A DNA stretch of 64,000 nt from Helianthus annuus. Lineage: Eukaryota > Streptophyta > Magnoliopsida > Asterales > Asteraceae. Within the stretch, counting starts at the first letter, position 1, and every line of letters begins with the position of its first letter. The position numbers and the translations under genes were made by a program. The notes under the pieces were generated by a model, which had not been told where the DNA came from, made no database searches, and worked only from the letters and a program-made list of their open reading frames with translations. The stretch spans positions 77,621,392 to 77,685,391 of the forward strand of contig NC_035444.2 in assembly GCF_002127325.2 (NCBI RefSeq), given 5' to 3'. Positions 33,211-44,300 of the stretch are shown piece by piece.

Positions 33211-34356
33211 CGACAAGTTAGTGACATTCCTAACTATCTTTTTTTTTTTTTTTTTTTTTGCAATGACAGTAACTAATCAATTGGTATTATACTATCCTGT
33301 TTTATATTTAATTTTTTTTGTCTTTTAGTTTTTTTCATTTAACAAAATGTACGTATTTTTAATGTTCTTACAAAATGTAAATCCTTCCCAAGTTAATTAC
33401 TGACTTAAGTTGTTTAAATGAGTTTTCTGAAGTAAAGATCAAAGTTTTTAAAGGAAATACTTGAATTAAATATCTTTGTACACATAATATTGATGGTCAA
33501 AGAAGGTTTGTCAATCAATCTATAATGTTAGTAGTTACTTTTCTTTCAACCAATTTGTATATATTACTAAAAAATTTGTTCATATTTTTTCTATGATAGG
33601 TAGGGTGTTGTTGGATAACATGATATAATTCAAGCTGAACATATTTCGTTAGGTGGTGATTGTTTTTTCAACTAGTCTAAAACGAATTCGAGGTTATTGG
33701 TTATGAAAATCCAGCAAGCAGAAGTGTTAGAGTGATAGAGTTTCAATTTATATTTAAAACCAGAAAAACATATTTCTTACATTTACTTTTCAATTCCCTT
33801 TTATTACGTTTGTAGTACGATACTTCGTTTTATTAAAATCTTTAAATTCAGATTGGCATAATAATTTCATGTGTATAGTTCATTTACTATAAGTAACATA
33901 ACACTTTTTTTTTTTACCAAAAGTACATCATATTATTTTTTAACCCCGCAAAATTCACAAATATTAGCACTAATTATATATATTTTAGATAGAAGACACA
34001 ATCACCGTTGTCACATGCCGTTATACCTAACCAAAAGTTTCTAATTGTAGGATGGTGGCGTGGAGTGTTCTAGCCCACAACATTCATCATATTGCATTTA
34101 AAATTTGGGTGTAAACAGTGGTTAAATACCTTAGAGTGCCAAACCAAAAAAACAACCAATCAGAATGCATCATGTCAATCAGTGAGAAGTGTTTAAACTT
34201 TGCTAAAAAGTGTTGGCAATGGTTTAGATTTGCTGAAATGGTAAATTTTTTTTTATTTTCTATTTTTTTTAATTTAAGATAAAATGGAAAAAACATCAAA
34301 GTTTTATAAATAAAAATAAAGCATTACATTTTAAATAAAATCTAAGTTTAAAAAAA
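33211..34356. other. AT-rich intergenic stretch
   Basis: No gene or RNA recognised. The right end (from about 34030) may be the 3' flank of the PIF/Harbinger fragment that follows. I could not fix a terminal inverted repeat. Confidence 0.4.
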
Positions 34357-35744
34357 CTAAAAATCACAAGGCCATCCATATTTTTTTGCGATCTCACGTT
34401 TTCTAGCGAGTGTGATTTCCAACATCGAAGGGTGAACATTATCGGTAGGCCTATTAAACGTCTCCAATTCCTTGTCGTACATTGTTTGTCGCAACGCCTC
34501 TCGTTGCTCATCCGCCAAGGTCAAGTATTTTTCTTCTCGTATACGTTTAATTACCATTATCTCTTTTTTCATGGCACTGTACTCTTCGAATTTGTGTGTT
34601 ATATGTCTTAGATCTTCGTTTCTTGAAGATGACCCTTTGTCCTTTTTCTCCTTTCTCGTTTGTCGTCTTGGCGAGGGATCCTCGTTTATGTCAGGAATAC
34701 CGAATCCGCTTGAGAATTCGACATTCGTTGTATCCGCTCTATAATTTTCCGAATCTGAAGACTTTCTTTTTTGACTCGAGCCGGAGCTTTCTTCACCAAA
34801 CAAGGGTACCGGCGACCACTTTTGATTTGTTCTAACAATCTCCCAAGCCGCAATATGAGTAAAATCAATTTTTTCTTTGCATTTGTAATCCTTTAGCGCT
34901 TGCTTCATTACAAAAGCATCGTCACTCCCGCTAGGACGTAAACGATCCTAAAATAATAAATTATCAACAACTAATCCAAATACTTCGTTAAAAAATAAAC
35001 CTTATAAAAAAATAAAGTATACCGCTTTATGATATAGACCGTTGAATGTGTTCAATTTTGTTTGCATCGTGATCCATTTTGATCGAACTTGGTGGTGGGT
35101 TCGGTTACTTCCTCCGACCGTTTGATTGAAGTGGTTAAGAACTTGCTTCCAAAACCCATCCGCCTCTTGTTGATTGTCTTTCTTTTTATTCAAAGTGTAA
35201 TGAACAAAAGCCTTTGCCAATGCCTCTTCTTGTTTAGGCGTTAACTTTCGCGTTTCGCTTTTCCTTTTCTTTCCGGTGCGGCTTCATTTTCGTTCACGGG
35301 ATTTTCTTTAAATGCAACATCTTCATCCTCATCAAAATGTTGTTCTTGGGTATCCGGCACGAACTCTTCATCGGAGTCATCTTGTATGTCTCTCGGTGAT
35401 TGTAAGCTTGGGGTTTGGAAAGGTCTCGGTGATTGTGAGCTTAGGGTTTGAAAAGCAAACGGGTCAAAAGCATTTTGGGCGTCTAGGGAGTAATCATAAT
35501 AACCGGGTCGAACCATCGTCGGACCGTGTTGCATCCAATTTTTGATGGGTTGGGTATCATAACCGAAAGGTTGATGCATGGGTTGGTTAAAATAAAATGG
35601 AGGTTGGGTTTGATTCGTAAACCCAAGGTAGGGATGAAACGGCACACTAAAACCACCCGAACCACCACGTTTATCTTGAGCCCTCACCTTCGAACCGGAC
35701 CCTACCATTTTTTTCTTGTCTTCACCTTTGTTTGAGCCTTCCAT
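34357..35744 (-). pseudogene. PIF/Harbinger ORF1 (Myb/SANT-like DNA-binding protein), frameshifted
   Basis: Two minus-strand exons: 35023-35744 and 34357-34947, with a 75-nt GT-AG intron (34948-35022). Exon 1 has a Gly/Pro/Gln-rich N-terminus, an acidic stretch and a trihelix/SANT-like region (KAFVHYTLNKKK, FWKQVLNHFNQTVGGSNRTH, VRSKWITMQ). Exon 2 continues DRLRPSGSDDAFVMKQALKD with HIAAWEIVRTNQKWS and a basic, helical C-terminus. This is the ORF1 type of plant PIF/Harbinger transposons, often mislabelled glutathione-S-transferase T3-like. A small indel near 35246, at the start of the SANT region, breaks the frame. No DDE transposase is present, so this is a non-autonomous remnant. Confidence 0.85.
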
Positions 35745-35769
35745 TTTTTTTAAAACATAATGACAAGTT

Positions 35770-36006
35770 GATTTTTAAACTTCTAGTAACTATAACTTTT
35801 AATTATGGTTTTTATAAGGACATGTTAAATGAAGCATTATAAGGACGTTATATTAAAAATGTCTCTCCGTCTCTATGCTTTTATAATGCCCAGTGGGTGA
35901 AGTTAGGGACGTTATCAACGTCCTTCACATCCTTATGATGATTCATTAAACATGTCCTTATCAAAACCATAATCAAAATTTATAGTTACTAGAAGTTTAA
36001 AAATCA
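35770..36006. mobile_element. Foldback MITE next to the PIF ORF1 start
   Basis: Inverted arms of about 105 bp share GATTTTTAAACTTCTAGTAA, TATGGTTTT and ATAAGGACATGTT, around a short centre containing TTATAATGCCCAGTGGG. It begins 25 bp before the ORF1 ATG, so it could be part of the parental transposon's terminal region. Confidence 0.7.
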
Positions 36007-36126
36007 AACCGATATAGAAAATATTAAAACCGAATCATCACTTTTACATTATGTTTAATTATTTCAATTTGATTTTTCCAGTTTATTCGATTATAGTTTG
36101 ATTAATCATTTTTATGTTTCTAGTAG

Positions 36127-36404
36127 GGTTATTGATTTTATCACTCTCAATTATTGGATATTAGTTGTAGCCAATGTTAACTATCACTTTGACTCCCATC
36201 ACTCCCAACTTAACACTTTGTGTGTTGTGTCGCTCCACAGGTGAATCTGCTCCTGAAAGACAAAAGGGGAGCCAAAATCCACTCAACCAGAGTAATACAA
36301 CACACAAAGTGTTAAGTTGGGAGTGGTGAGAGTCAAAGTGATAGTTGGAAGTGACAGTGACCAATACCCAATAATTAGGAGTGATAAAATCCAATAACAC
36401 TTCC
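36127..36404. mobile_element. Foldback MITE
   Basis: Inverted arms of about 100 bp: GGTTATTGATTTTATCACTC at the left and, inverted at the right, GTTATTGGATTTTATCACTC. Both continue through AACTATCACTTTGACTC and CCCAACTTAACACTTTGTG. Similarity (AGTAGG) extends slightly outward, so the exact ends are uncertain. Confidence 0.8.
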
Positions 36405-36456
36405 TACTAATCCAAATGCACAAGCAAAGTTGTTTAGCTGATTTTAGTATTATGTT

Positions 36457-36616
36457 TTTTTTTTGAACGTCCAACATAAGAATCGCCGGGTACTCCGTAC
36501 GGGGCACCCATTGGCCGAAAGGTAGCCCGCGGCAGCCCAACCTGCACGCGCGGAGCCTCTAGCCCACCATGCCACCAGTTCTGGGGAAAACCCGACCCTG
36601 CACCCGCCCAAGGTTG
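36457..36616 (-). mobile_element. SINE-like retroposon with 12-bp TSD
   Basis: 160 bp, GC-rich in an AT-rich setting, with a T run at its left end (an A tail on the minus strand). It is flanked by TAGTATTATGTT at 36445-36456 and 36617-36628. No canonical B box was seen, so the pol III class is unproven. Target duplication plus A tail show retroposition. Confidence 0.75.
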
Positions 36617-36628
36617 TAGTATTATGTT

Positions 36629-37451
36629 GTTAAAGGTTAAAAGTGAAACAAAATCGACTGTCACCTTTTATAAATAACCCTATTTAGTAATCATAATTCA
36701 GATTCAGATTATATTAAAAAACTTGATCTGAGGACTCAAAACGTAAATCTTGTAATTATTGACCCGTTAAAAATAGGTTGATTTTCCCAAATTGGCTTTG
36801 TTTAGGTTGCTTTCATAATCGAGTATTGTAGCACACCAACTTGGAAAGCCTACCGACCCACTAATTGATTTGGTACATAATTAATGGGAAAATATTAGGA
36901 CTTCACACATTTATATTTTATATTCTAACAAAGTACTGGAAATGTGTGCACGTTACGACGGGTGTCTCGACTTATATCAGATTCAATTATATAGTGAAGC
37001 GAGTTAAATGCATTACATGTTCAAATAATCTAATGTGTACTACAAGTAGTTCTAGTGGGATTCCACACGCTCCCAGAGCGGGCTTTTATTCAACATCTGT
37101 TTAGTACGACATCGATGCTCGGTATAGCATTTAAAAAGATTTGTCAGAGGATATCAACACATGTTTTATACCAGTCGAAAACAATAATTACGAATATCGT
37201 TTGATCGATATCGGTTTGGTTTGTCATGGTACCGTTAATATCAGCATTTGCTATAGCTTACGGAACAAAATATACCCTATTGCGAATACAACTTATTTTT
37301 CCGACAATGTTTATATCGCCACATCAAGAAAACCGATTTTTTTTTTAAATGGTATCGACTCGCTTCCTCACTATAAATAAAATAATCAACTATATTTGAT
37401 TGGTTCTAATAAAACTTTCATTGAACCATAGATAAAGATAATGGTGCCTAG
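36629..37451. other. Intergenic stretch without features
   Basis: Several short open frames exist but none has protein-like features. No repeat was recognised. Confidence 0.4.
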
Positions 37452-37581
37452 TAGGGTTGTAAACGAACCGAACGTTTAGTGAACAGTTCGTGAACCATTC
37501 GGCCGGAAGTTCGTTTATGTTTATTCGTTTAATAAACGAACGAACACGAAAAAGGAATTTCGTTCGATTAGTTAAATGAAC
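37452..37581. mobile_element. Truncated hAT-type MITE
   Basis: Starts TAGGGTTGTAAACGAACCG, the familiar hAT MITE start, with TTCGTTTA/TAAACGAA subterminal repeats. It is cut at 37581 where element C begins, so C probably inserted in it. The other half would lie beyond the window. Confidence 0.6.
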
Positions 37582-37760
37582 TGAAGGGGTATGGTCCCAG
37601 ATCTCGCGTCAGCACGACAGCGAGTGACCATTACCCTTATCAAAACCCCCACTAGCTAACAACTTATCTGTGTCCGTGCGGTACGCGCGAACACAGCGGT
37701 CGAATCCAATCTGCCCAATGATGGAAGAGGACTTACCTGGAATATGAGAACGGTATAGCA

Positions 37761-37911
37761 ATGCGGCGTGGCGCCGCATCTGGTGTATGAGAACGAAAGT
37801 ATTCATAGCGATGCGGCCTAACACCGCATCCAGTGAAGACTTCTATCAATACAAGGGAGCTGGATAACAGCAACAGTCACCACAAGTGGCGATGCGGCCT
37901 GGCACCGCATC
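37761..37911. repeat. GATGCGG / CCGCATC hairpins in C LTR
   Basis: Three strong hairpins: ATGCGGC-GTGGC-GCCGCAT (37761-37779), then GATGCGG with seven loop bases and CCGCATC at 37810-37830 and 37891-37911. A decayed fourth follows near 37970. They lie 280-430 bp upstream of the TATA box. Confidence 0.88.
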
Positions 37912-38187
37912 CCACAGTCTTTGCCAGAAGGACAACGCGGGAACAACAGTAGTTACCGCAGGTAGAGATACAGCGCGGCACCACGTCCTACCCACAAGGC
38001 AAGTGGGACTGACAGTACAGAGCAAGTGGCACTAATGACAGTCGCCTGTTAGACCACACATAAGCAACAGTCTGACACTACAGTAGGACGTGGCTTCACC
38101 TCCACAACCGACAAGCCTGACACACCTGCATAAGGGCTGCACGTCGTCAGTCAGTCCGTCCTTTCAACTTCTCCTTCACTCCTCGGC

Positions 38188-38195
38188 TATAAATA
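38188..38195 (+). promoter_or_regulatory. TATA box of element C LTR
   Basis: TATAAATA in the context CGGCTATAAATACC, with a CT-rich stretch after it. Confidence 0.7.
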
Positions 38196-38468
38196 CCAAC
38201 CCCAAACCAGGTTTGAGGTATCTCTTCACAACTCTCCCACTACTACTACTATTACACTTTGCTTCCCAAGCAAATTACTGATTCTCACGCCGGAGAGTGG
38301 TAACAAAGAGCACCCCCCACCCCATCCTCCTTGTTACGAGTCACGGCTTCTTTCCTTGTGCAGGAGATCAACTGGCGGACGATCCAGCCAGCGATCCTCG
38401 AGAGGAAGGGATTAACCCTTCTTGACAAGACCAGTGAGTTAACCCTGCCCGGTTAACCATTGTTTCAT

Positions 38469-38486
38469 CATGGGCGCCCACCGCTA
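38469..38486 (+). other. Probable primer-binding site of element C
   Basis: TCATGGGCGCCCACCGCTAC directly after the proposed LTR end resembles the TGGCGCCCACCG primer sites I recall from Tat-lineage elements. The tRNA identity was not assigned. Confidence 0.55.
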
Positions 38487-38529
38487 CTCTTAGCACTTTT
38501 TTAACCATCCCTCTCCCTCTCAAAAGATC

Positions 38530-39048
38530 ATGTCTGATCGTCTAAACAACACTACCGGGGATAACCTAAACCCCACAAACCCAGGGCCCACGGGGACTGC
38601 TCCCCCAGCCCCAAATCCTGGCCACATTGGCACGTCAACGCAAAGGGGGAGCATCGCTTACGTTTGGACATGACCTGTCACAGTACGCACCTGCGATCCC
38701 TCTAGACATGAGCCTTAATGCCTGGTATGACCAACAACAAGCTTTGCTGGCCGCAGCGTACAACAGAGCTTGCGCGGAAGCGCAAGTATCGGTCGGGCCT
38801 ACCCCGGCTCCGCATACCCCTGCGGGTCGTAACAATACGATGGTAGGGCCCCCACACACCCAGCCTCCCGGAGTAGGCGTGAAGACCGCGGCTTCTCTTA
38901 CTGCGAGGTCCGCACAATTAATGAGGATGACTCCTCATATGGGTCTCGCAGCAGGGGCCCAGTGCGTACCGCCTAGGCCCTTATGGCGAAAACAGGCGGC
39001 AATCCACTGCCCACCGCGGCTCCGGCATCCAGAGCTGGCTGGGACCAC
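38530..39048 (+). pseudogene. Element C gag, N-terminal piece
   Basis: The ATG at 38530 opens a short frame that stops near 38671. A second frame (38627 onward) carries ASLTFGHDLSQYAPAIPLD and an Ala/Pro-rich region with AWYDQQQALLAAAYNRA. A frameshift probably separates them. The piece is cut at 39048 by the insertion of element B (TSD ACCAC). Confidence 0.6.
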
Positions 39049-41312
39049 TGTCACACCCCCAAAATCCACCCGCGGAGTACCACCGCTTGGGAGCGTGACT
39101 GACCAGGATCAAGCCATCAATCATATCAAACATAGCATTTAATATAAAAGTAAATAATGTAAATCATCATGACATGATTGATGTTTCAAAAACCAACATC
39201 GTTTAAGTAGCGGAAGCATAGTATGTAATCTCAAAATAAATATAAGTTCGAATAACGTTCATGAATCCAAATCCCACAACGCCCGGCTCCTCCCTGTGCA
39301 AGCTCCAGTATACCTAAGGTCCTGCAAGGCATGCAGCAAATAATCAACAAACTAGTTGAGCGAGTTCACAGAAAGTAAGTTCATAACGTAGTGCATAAGT
39401 ATAGCTAGTGGGGGCTTCCCATACTAGTGTGTACTAAAGGTGGGGGCTTCCCAAACCTTGTGTTCATAATACTGGTGGGGGCTTCCCATGTTTATCCTGG
39501 CTAATGAGGGCTTCTCATTAACGGTACTTACTAGACTAACTTCCGACCATGTGTTCTTCTTTACCGAGAACAGGAAAACGTACAGGGTCACGTAGGCTTT
39601 ACGTGACGTGCCCTTCCCCGAGGACAGTGGTACGCGTGGGGGCTACGTAGGCTTTACGCAGCGTGGCCTTCCGACCTGGAAGCCAGTAGATGGTATTGGG
39701 TTACGTAGGCTTTACGTAACGTGTCCTCCCGACCCGGGAGACATATGGCAAATATACTGGGTTACGTAGGCTTTACGTAACGTGTCCTGACTAACCTGAG
39801 GACGATGGTCTATAGTCTGGTATATGCGTAAGTACAAGTAATTCCTTTTACCATAACATATCCAACCCAATTCCCAACCCGGGAATCCCATGCCTTGGCT
39901 GTATGAACTCACCTTGGTTTGCTCGGCAGATACACGAGGAGTACAAGTAGCAAGTAAATGGTCACTCATGTCCTACCATGGTTGTTATGCAAGTTAGGTT
40001 CGTATATGGCACGTTTGTATCACTTATGGTATCAAGTATGATCATAGCAAATCACATAACGTATCAGCATTTCATATCGGGTAACGAGTCCAAGTAATCG
40101 GCCCAATAAATATAAGCAGTCCAATAGAATAGCAGTCTTAAGATTGGGCCCGTGACAATGTAGGCCCAAAATAGTGTACGTGTAGCTAGTCTCGAGTCGC
40201 AACCGGCGATCTCGAGTCGCAACCAATGGTCTCGGTTTGTCACGGCCCGGTTACGAGTCACAGCCGGAGATTACGAGTCGCAACCGCTGGTTGCGAGTCG
40301 CAATGGTGATCTCGGTTCATTCTGGTTCGGTTACGAGTCGCAACGGGACTCGCAACCGTGGTCTCGGCTGGTGCTGTTTGTGGTCTCGAGTGGGGTTCCG
40401 ACTCGCAACGAGTGATACCGAGTCGCAACCGTGCGTGTAACTGGTTTCCATAAATCCTGCATTGACTTATCCGTGATTCTAGCAGACAACTTAGGCAGTT
40501 TCATAATTCAGATCAAATCAGTTTCAATTCCAAAATCAACCAAATTCAAACAACATATCATCGATCAAACAGGACTTTTATCATGAATTTCATATGAACA
40601 TTAATAATCCAAAATCAAGAACATTTATCTAAACACATCAACACATCCGATTCAAACATTCACGAGGCCAATCTATGAGCATCCATTAATCCGATTTAGT
40701 TAGCATATTAACCAGTTACAATCTGATTTAATCACGTACACATATAGCCGATTACCATCATATAATCACCTATATCCGGTTCATGAGCAAGCCAATTTTT
40801 ATGAATACTAACTATCATTGATCCAATCTAAAATCATCATGCAAACATAAACACTTCACGACCGGTAATCATACATAAATCAAGCAAACATACTAACCGA
40901 TTACAAATGAAGAAGGGTGATCCGAACAAGAGGAGGATCGGATGGTCTTGTGCCGTCGGGTCCTAAGCAAACCGAGAGAGGTAGAGAGCAATAGGGTTTG
41001 TGTGTGTGTTATGAAAGTTGTAACAATGAGAGAACCCAAACCCTTACCAAAGATTTGTGTTTGCGAGTGGAGGGTGGGCCGAGCCCAACTCGGTTACCTC
41101 ATGAGGTCCGATTTCAAAGTGTGGCCCAAACGGGCTTGTGTGACCGGTTTGTGTAATCGAGTTTTAGTGTGTGGTTCGGGTTCGTGTACACACAACATAC
41201 ATACATACATAAGGCACATAACATCATAACATTCTGTAGCATCAAAGTTTGTGAAATCATAACACGTTCACGCATGTTACACAATGATAGGTCTAAAGTT
41301 CGAGTTGTCACA
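39049..41312 (-). repeat. 3' LTR of element B
   Basis: Left-hand copy, 2,264 bp. TGTCACACCCCC at its left and GAGTTGTCACA at its right are the complements of the LTR ends. It contains four GGGGGCTTCCCA direct repeats (39411-39500) and GTAGGCTTTACGT repeats (39588-39780). The near-palindrome cluster lies at 40189-40430. Confidence 0.97.
40189..40430. repeat. GAGTCGCAACC cluster in B LTR (left copy)
   Basis: About ten variants of GGTTGCGAGTCGCAA, GTCTCGAGTCGCAACC and TACGAGTCGCAACGGG in 242 bp on both strands. The second copy is at 47575-47816. Confidence 0.9.
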
Positions 41313-41322
41313 TTATCCCCAA
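41313..41322 (-). other. Polypurine tract of element B
   Basis: On the minus strand TTGGGGATAA directly before the 3' LTR, identical to that of element A. 41323-41388 is the short 3' untranslated stretch. Confidence 0.85.
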
Positions 41323-41388
41323 CTAATTGGAAATTTCGTCCCGAAATTTGGTACGCACTCACTGAGGAAGCTAGGTAAACTGTACTGT

Positions 41389-44300
41389 TCACTGATTTTC
41401 CTGGGGTGTCACATCCTCCCCCCGTTGATCTGGAATTTCGTCCCGAAATTCCGAAGTAGTAGCTTCAGCCTCAGTAGTGGTAGCACTGGTTTCGAATAAC
41501 TGGGGGTACTTTTCTGTCATCCTGTCTTCGCGTTCCCAGGTGTACTCTGGACCACGTTTGGAGTTCCAACGAACTCGGACAAGAGGGATTCTCTTGTGTT
41601 TGAGGACCTTCACATCCCGGTCCGTGATTTCAACTGGTTCCTCAACGAACTGCAACCGCTCGTCGATAGTGAGTTCCATAAAAGGAATGATGAGATTTTC
41701 ATCTGATAGGCACTTCTTTAAGTTCGATACATGAAAGACATTGTGGACTGCCCCGAGTTCAGCTGGTAGGTTCAACTTGTAGGCTACTTTGCCAATCTTT
41801 TCTATGATTTCGAATGGTCCGACGTATCGCGGATTCAGTTTACCCCGTTTGCCAAAACGAACCACACCCTTCCAGGGTGAAACTTTCAATAAAACCTGGT
41901 CCCCGACCTCAAATTCCAATGGCTTTCTACGCTTGTCCGCGTAGGCTTTCTGACGGTCGCGTGCTGCCGCCATGCGTTGTCGTATCTGTGCAATCTTTTC
42001 TGTGGCGTCCACTACAATCTCTGGACCCGTGATCTGACTATCCCCCACCTCTGCCCAACAGAGAGGTGACCGGCATTTACGCCCGTACAATGCCTCGAAT
42101 GGAGCGGCTTGAATGCTGGTGTGATAACTGTTATTGTATGAGAACTCCACTAAAGGGAGGTGCTTTTCCCAGCCGTTGCCGAAGTCGATAACGCATGCCC
42201 TAAGCATGTCTTCAAGAGTTTGAATCGTTCGCTCAGACTGCCCATCCGTCTGAGGATGATATGCTGTGCTCATGTCTAGTCCTGAGCCAAAGGATTTATG
42301 CATCGCTTGCCATAGTTCTGACGTGAATCGTGCATCGCGATCCGAAATGATAGATGTGGGCACCCCGTGCCTCGAAACAACTTCTTTAAGATAGACGTCT
42401 GCAAGTGTGGAGAACTTGTCCGTTTCCTTAATCGGTAGGAAGTGTGCAGACTTGGTGAGTCGATCCACGATCACCCATATCGTATCGTTCCCACGCTGGG
42501 ATCTAGGTAGGCCTGTAACGAAATCCATGGAAATTTCTTCCCATTTCCATTGTGGTATCTTAGGCTGCTGAAGTAGGCCAGCTGGTTTCTGATATTCGAC
42601 CTTGACTCTCGCACAGGTCAAGCATTTTCCAACATACGTAGCAATGTGGGCCTTCATACTAGGCCACCAATAGGTAGTGCTGATGTCGTGGTACATTTTA
42701 TCCGACCCTGGATGTACCGAGTAGCGAGACTTGTGTGCTTCATCCATCACAAGTTCGCGTAGACCGCCATAGAGTGGGACCCAAATCCGGCCCGTTACAT
42801 AGTAAGCGCCGTCTGCCTTCTGTTCCATTTGCTGTCGTGAGCCGCGTAAGGCTTCAGCCTTGACGTTTTCGGGCTTCAGTGCTTCTGTCTGAGCAGCTCG
42901 TATCTGAGCAGGAAGGCTAGACTGAATCGTAAGCTGTAGCGCTCGCACGCGCCGTGGTAAAGTGTCCTTTCGACTAAGGGCATCAGCCACAACGTTGGCT
43001 TTGCCTGGATGATACTTGATAGCGCATTCATAATCGTTTAGTAACTCGACCCATCGTCGTTGACGCATATTCAAATCCTTCTGCTTAAGGATATGCTCGA
43101 GACTCCTGTGATCGGTGTAAATCGTGCACGTACCGTACAGGTAGTGTCGCCATATCTTAAGCGCAAAAACAACAGCTCCCAGCTCTAAATCGTGCGTCGT
43201 GTAGTTGCGTTCATGAACCTTGAGTTGACGAGAGGCGTAAGCGATAACCTTGTCGCGCTGCATTAACACACATCCCAGTCCCCGAATGGATGCATCGCAA
43301 TAAACCACGAAGTCATCTGTGCCCTCTGGCAAAGAGAGGATAGGTGCACTGCAAAGTCTATCCTTTAGGTGCTGAAAAGCAGTCTCCTGGGGCTCTCCCC
43401 AGCGATAGGTAACACCCTTCTGTGTCAGTAACGTAAGCGGCTGAGCAATCTTCGAAAAGTCTTTAATAAACCGTCTGTAGTAACCTGCCAGACCCAAGAA
43501 TTGGCGTATTTCCGTTGGCGTACGCGGTGCAGGCCAGTTCCTGATCGAATCTACCTTGGATGGATCGACATGGATCCCATCCTTGTTCACTACGTGGCCT
43601 AAGAAGTGGACTTCACGAAGCCAGAAGTCGCATTTAGAAAGCTTGGCGTACAACTGTTCCTTCCGAAGGAGTTCCAAAATAAGACGAAGATGCTGTTCGT
43701 GTTCCTCCCGACTCTTGGAGTAAATCAGAATGTCGTCGATGAAAACAATGACGAACTTGTCAAGGTAGGGTTTGCACACCCTGTTCATAAGGTCCATAAA
43801 TACAGCAGGCGCGTTCGTTAACCCGAATGGCATGACGAGAAACTCGTAGTGACCGTAACGAGTTCTGAAGGCTGTCTTGGAGACGTCCTCATCCCGGACT
43901 CTCAGCTGATGATACCCAGACCTTAAGTCTATCTTCGAATAGTAGCACGACCCTTGCAACTGGTCGAATAAGTCGTCGATGCGCGGAAGAGGATAACGGT
44001 TCTTCACCGTCACCTTGTTGAGTTCACGGTAGTCGATGCACATTCTGAACGTACCGTCTTTCTTCTTCACGAAGAGTACTGGAGCTCCCCAAGGCGAAGA
44101 GCTTGGACGAATGAAACCCTTTTCCAAGAGCTCTTGTAGCTGCTTTGACAGTTCCTCCAATTCTGATGGAGCTAGGCGATAGGGTGCGCGAGCTATGGGT
44201 GCTGCTCCTGGAGCGAGCTCGATCTGGAATTCGACCTGACGATGAGGAGGTAAGCCAGGTAAGTCTTCAGGGAACACCTGAGGGTAATCGCGTACGATTG

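Larger units (their letters stand above)
37582..38467 (+). repeat. 5' LTR of element C
   Basis: Proposed from TGAAGGGGTATGG to AACCATTGTTTCA, about 886 bp. TATAAATA is at 38188-38195. The ends are inferred from the junction with the broken MITE at the left and the primer-binding site at the right. No partner LTR is in the window to confirm them. Confidence 0.6.

Noticed and set aside
36865..37380. Two open frames of 79 codons in the intergenic stretch
   Set aside because: Chance-length frames in AT-rich DNA without motif or codon pattern.
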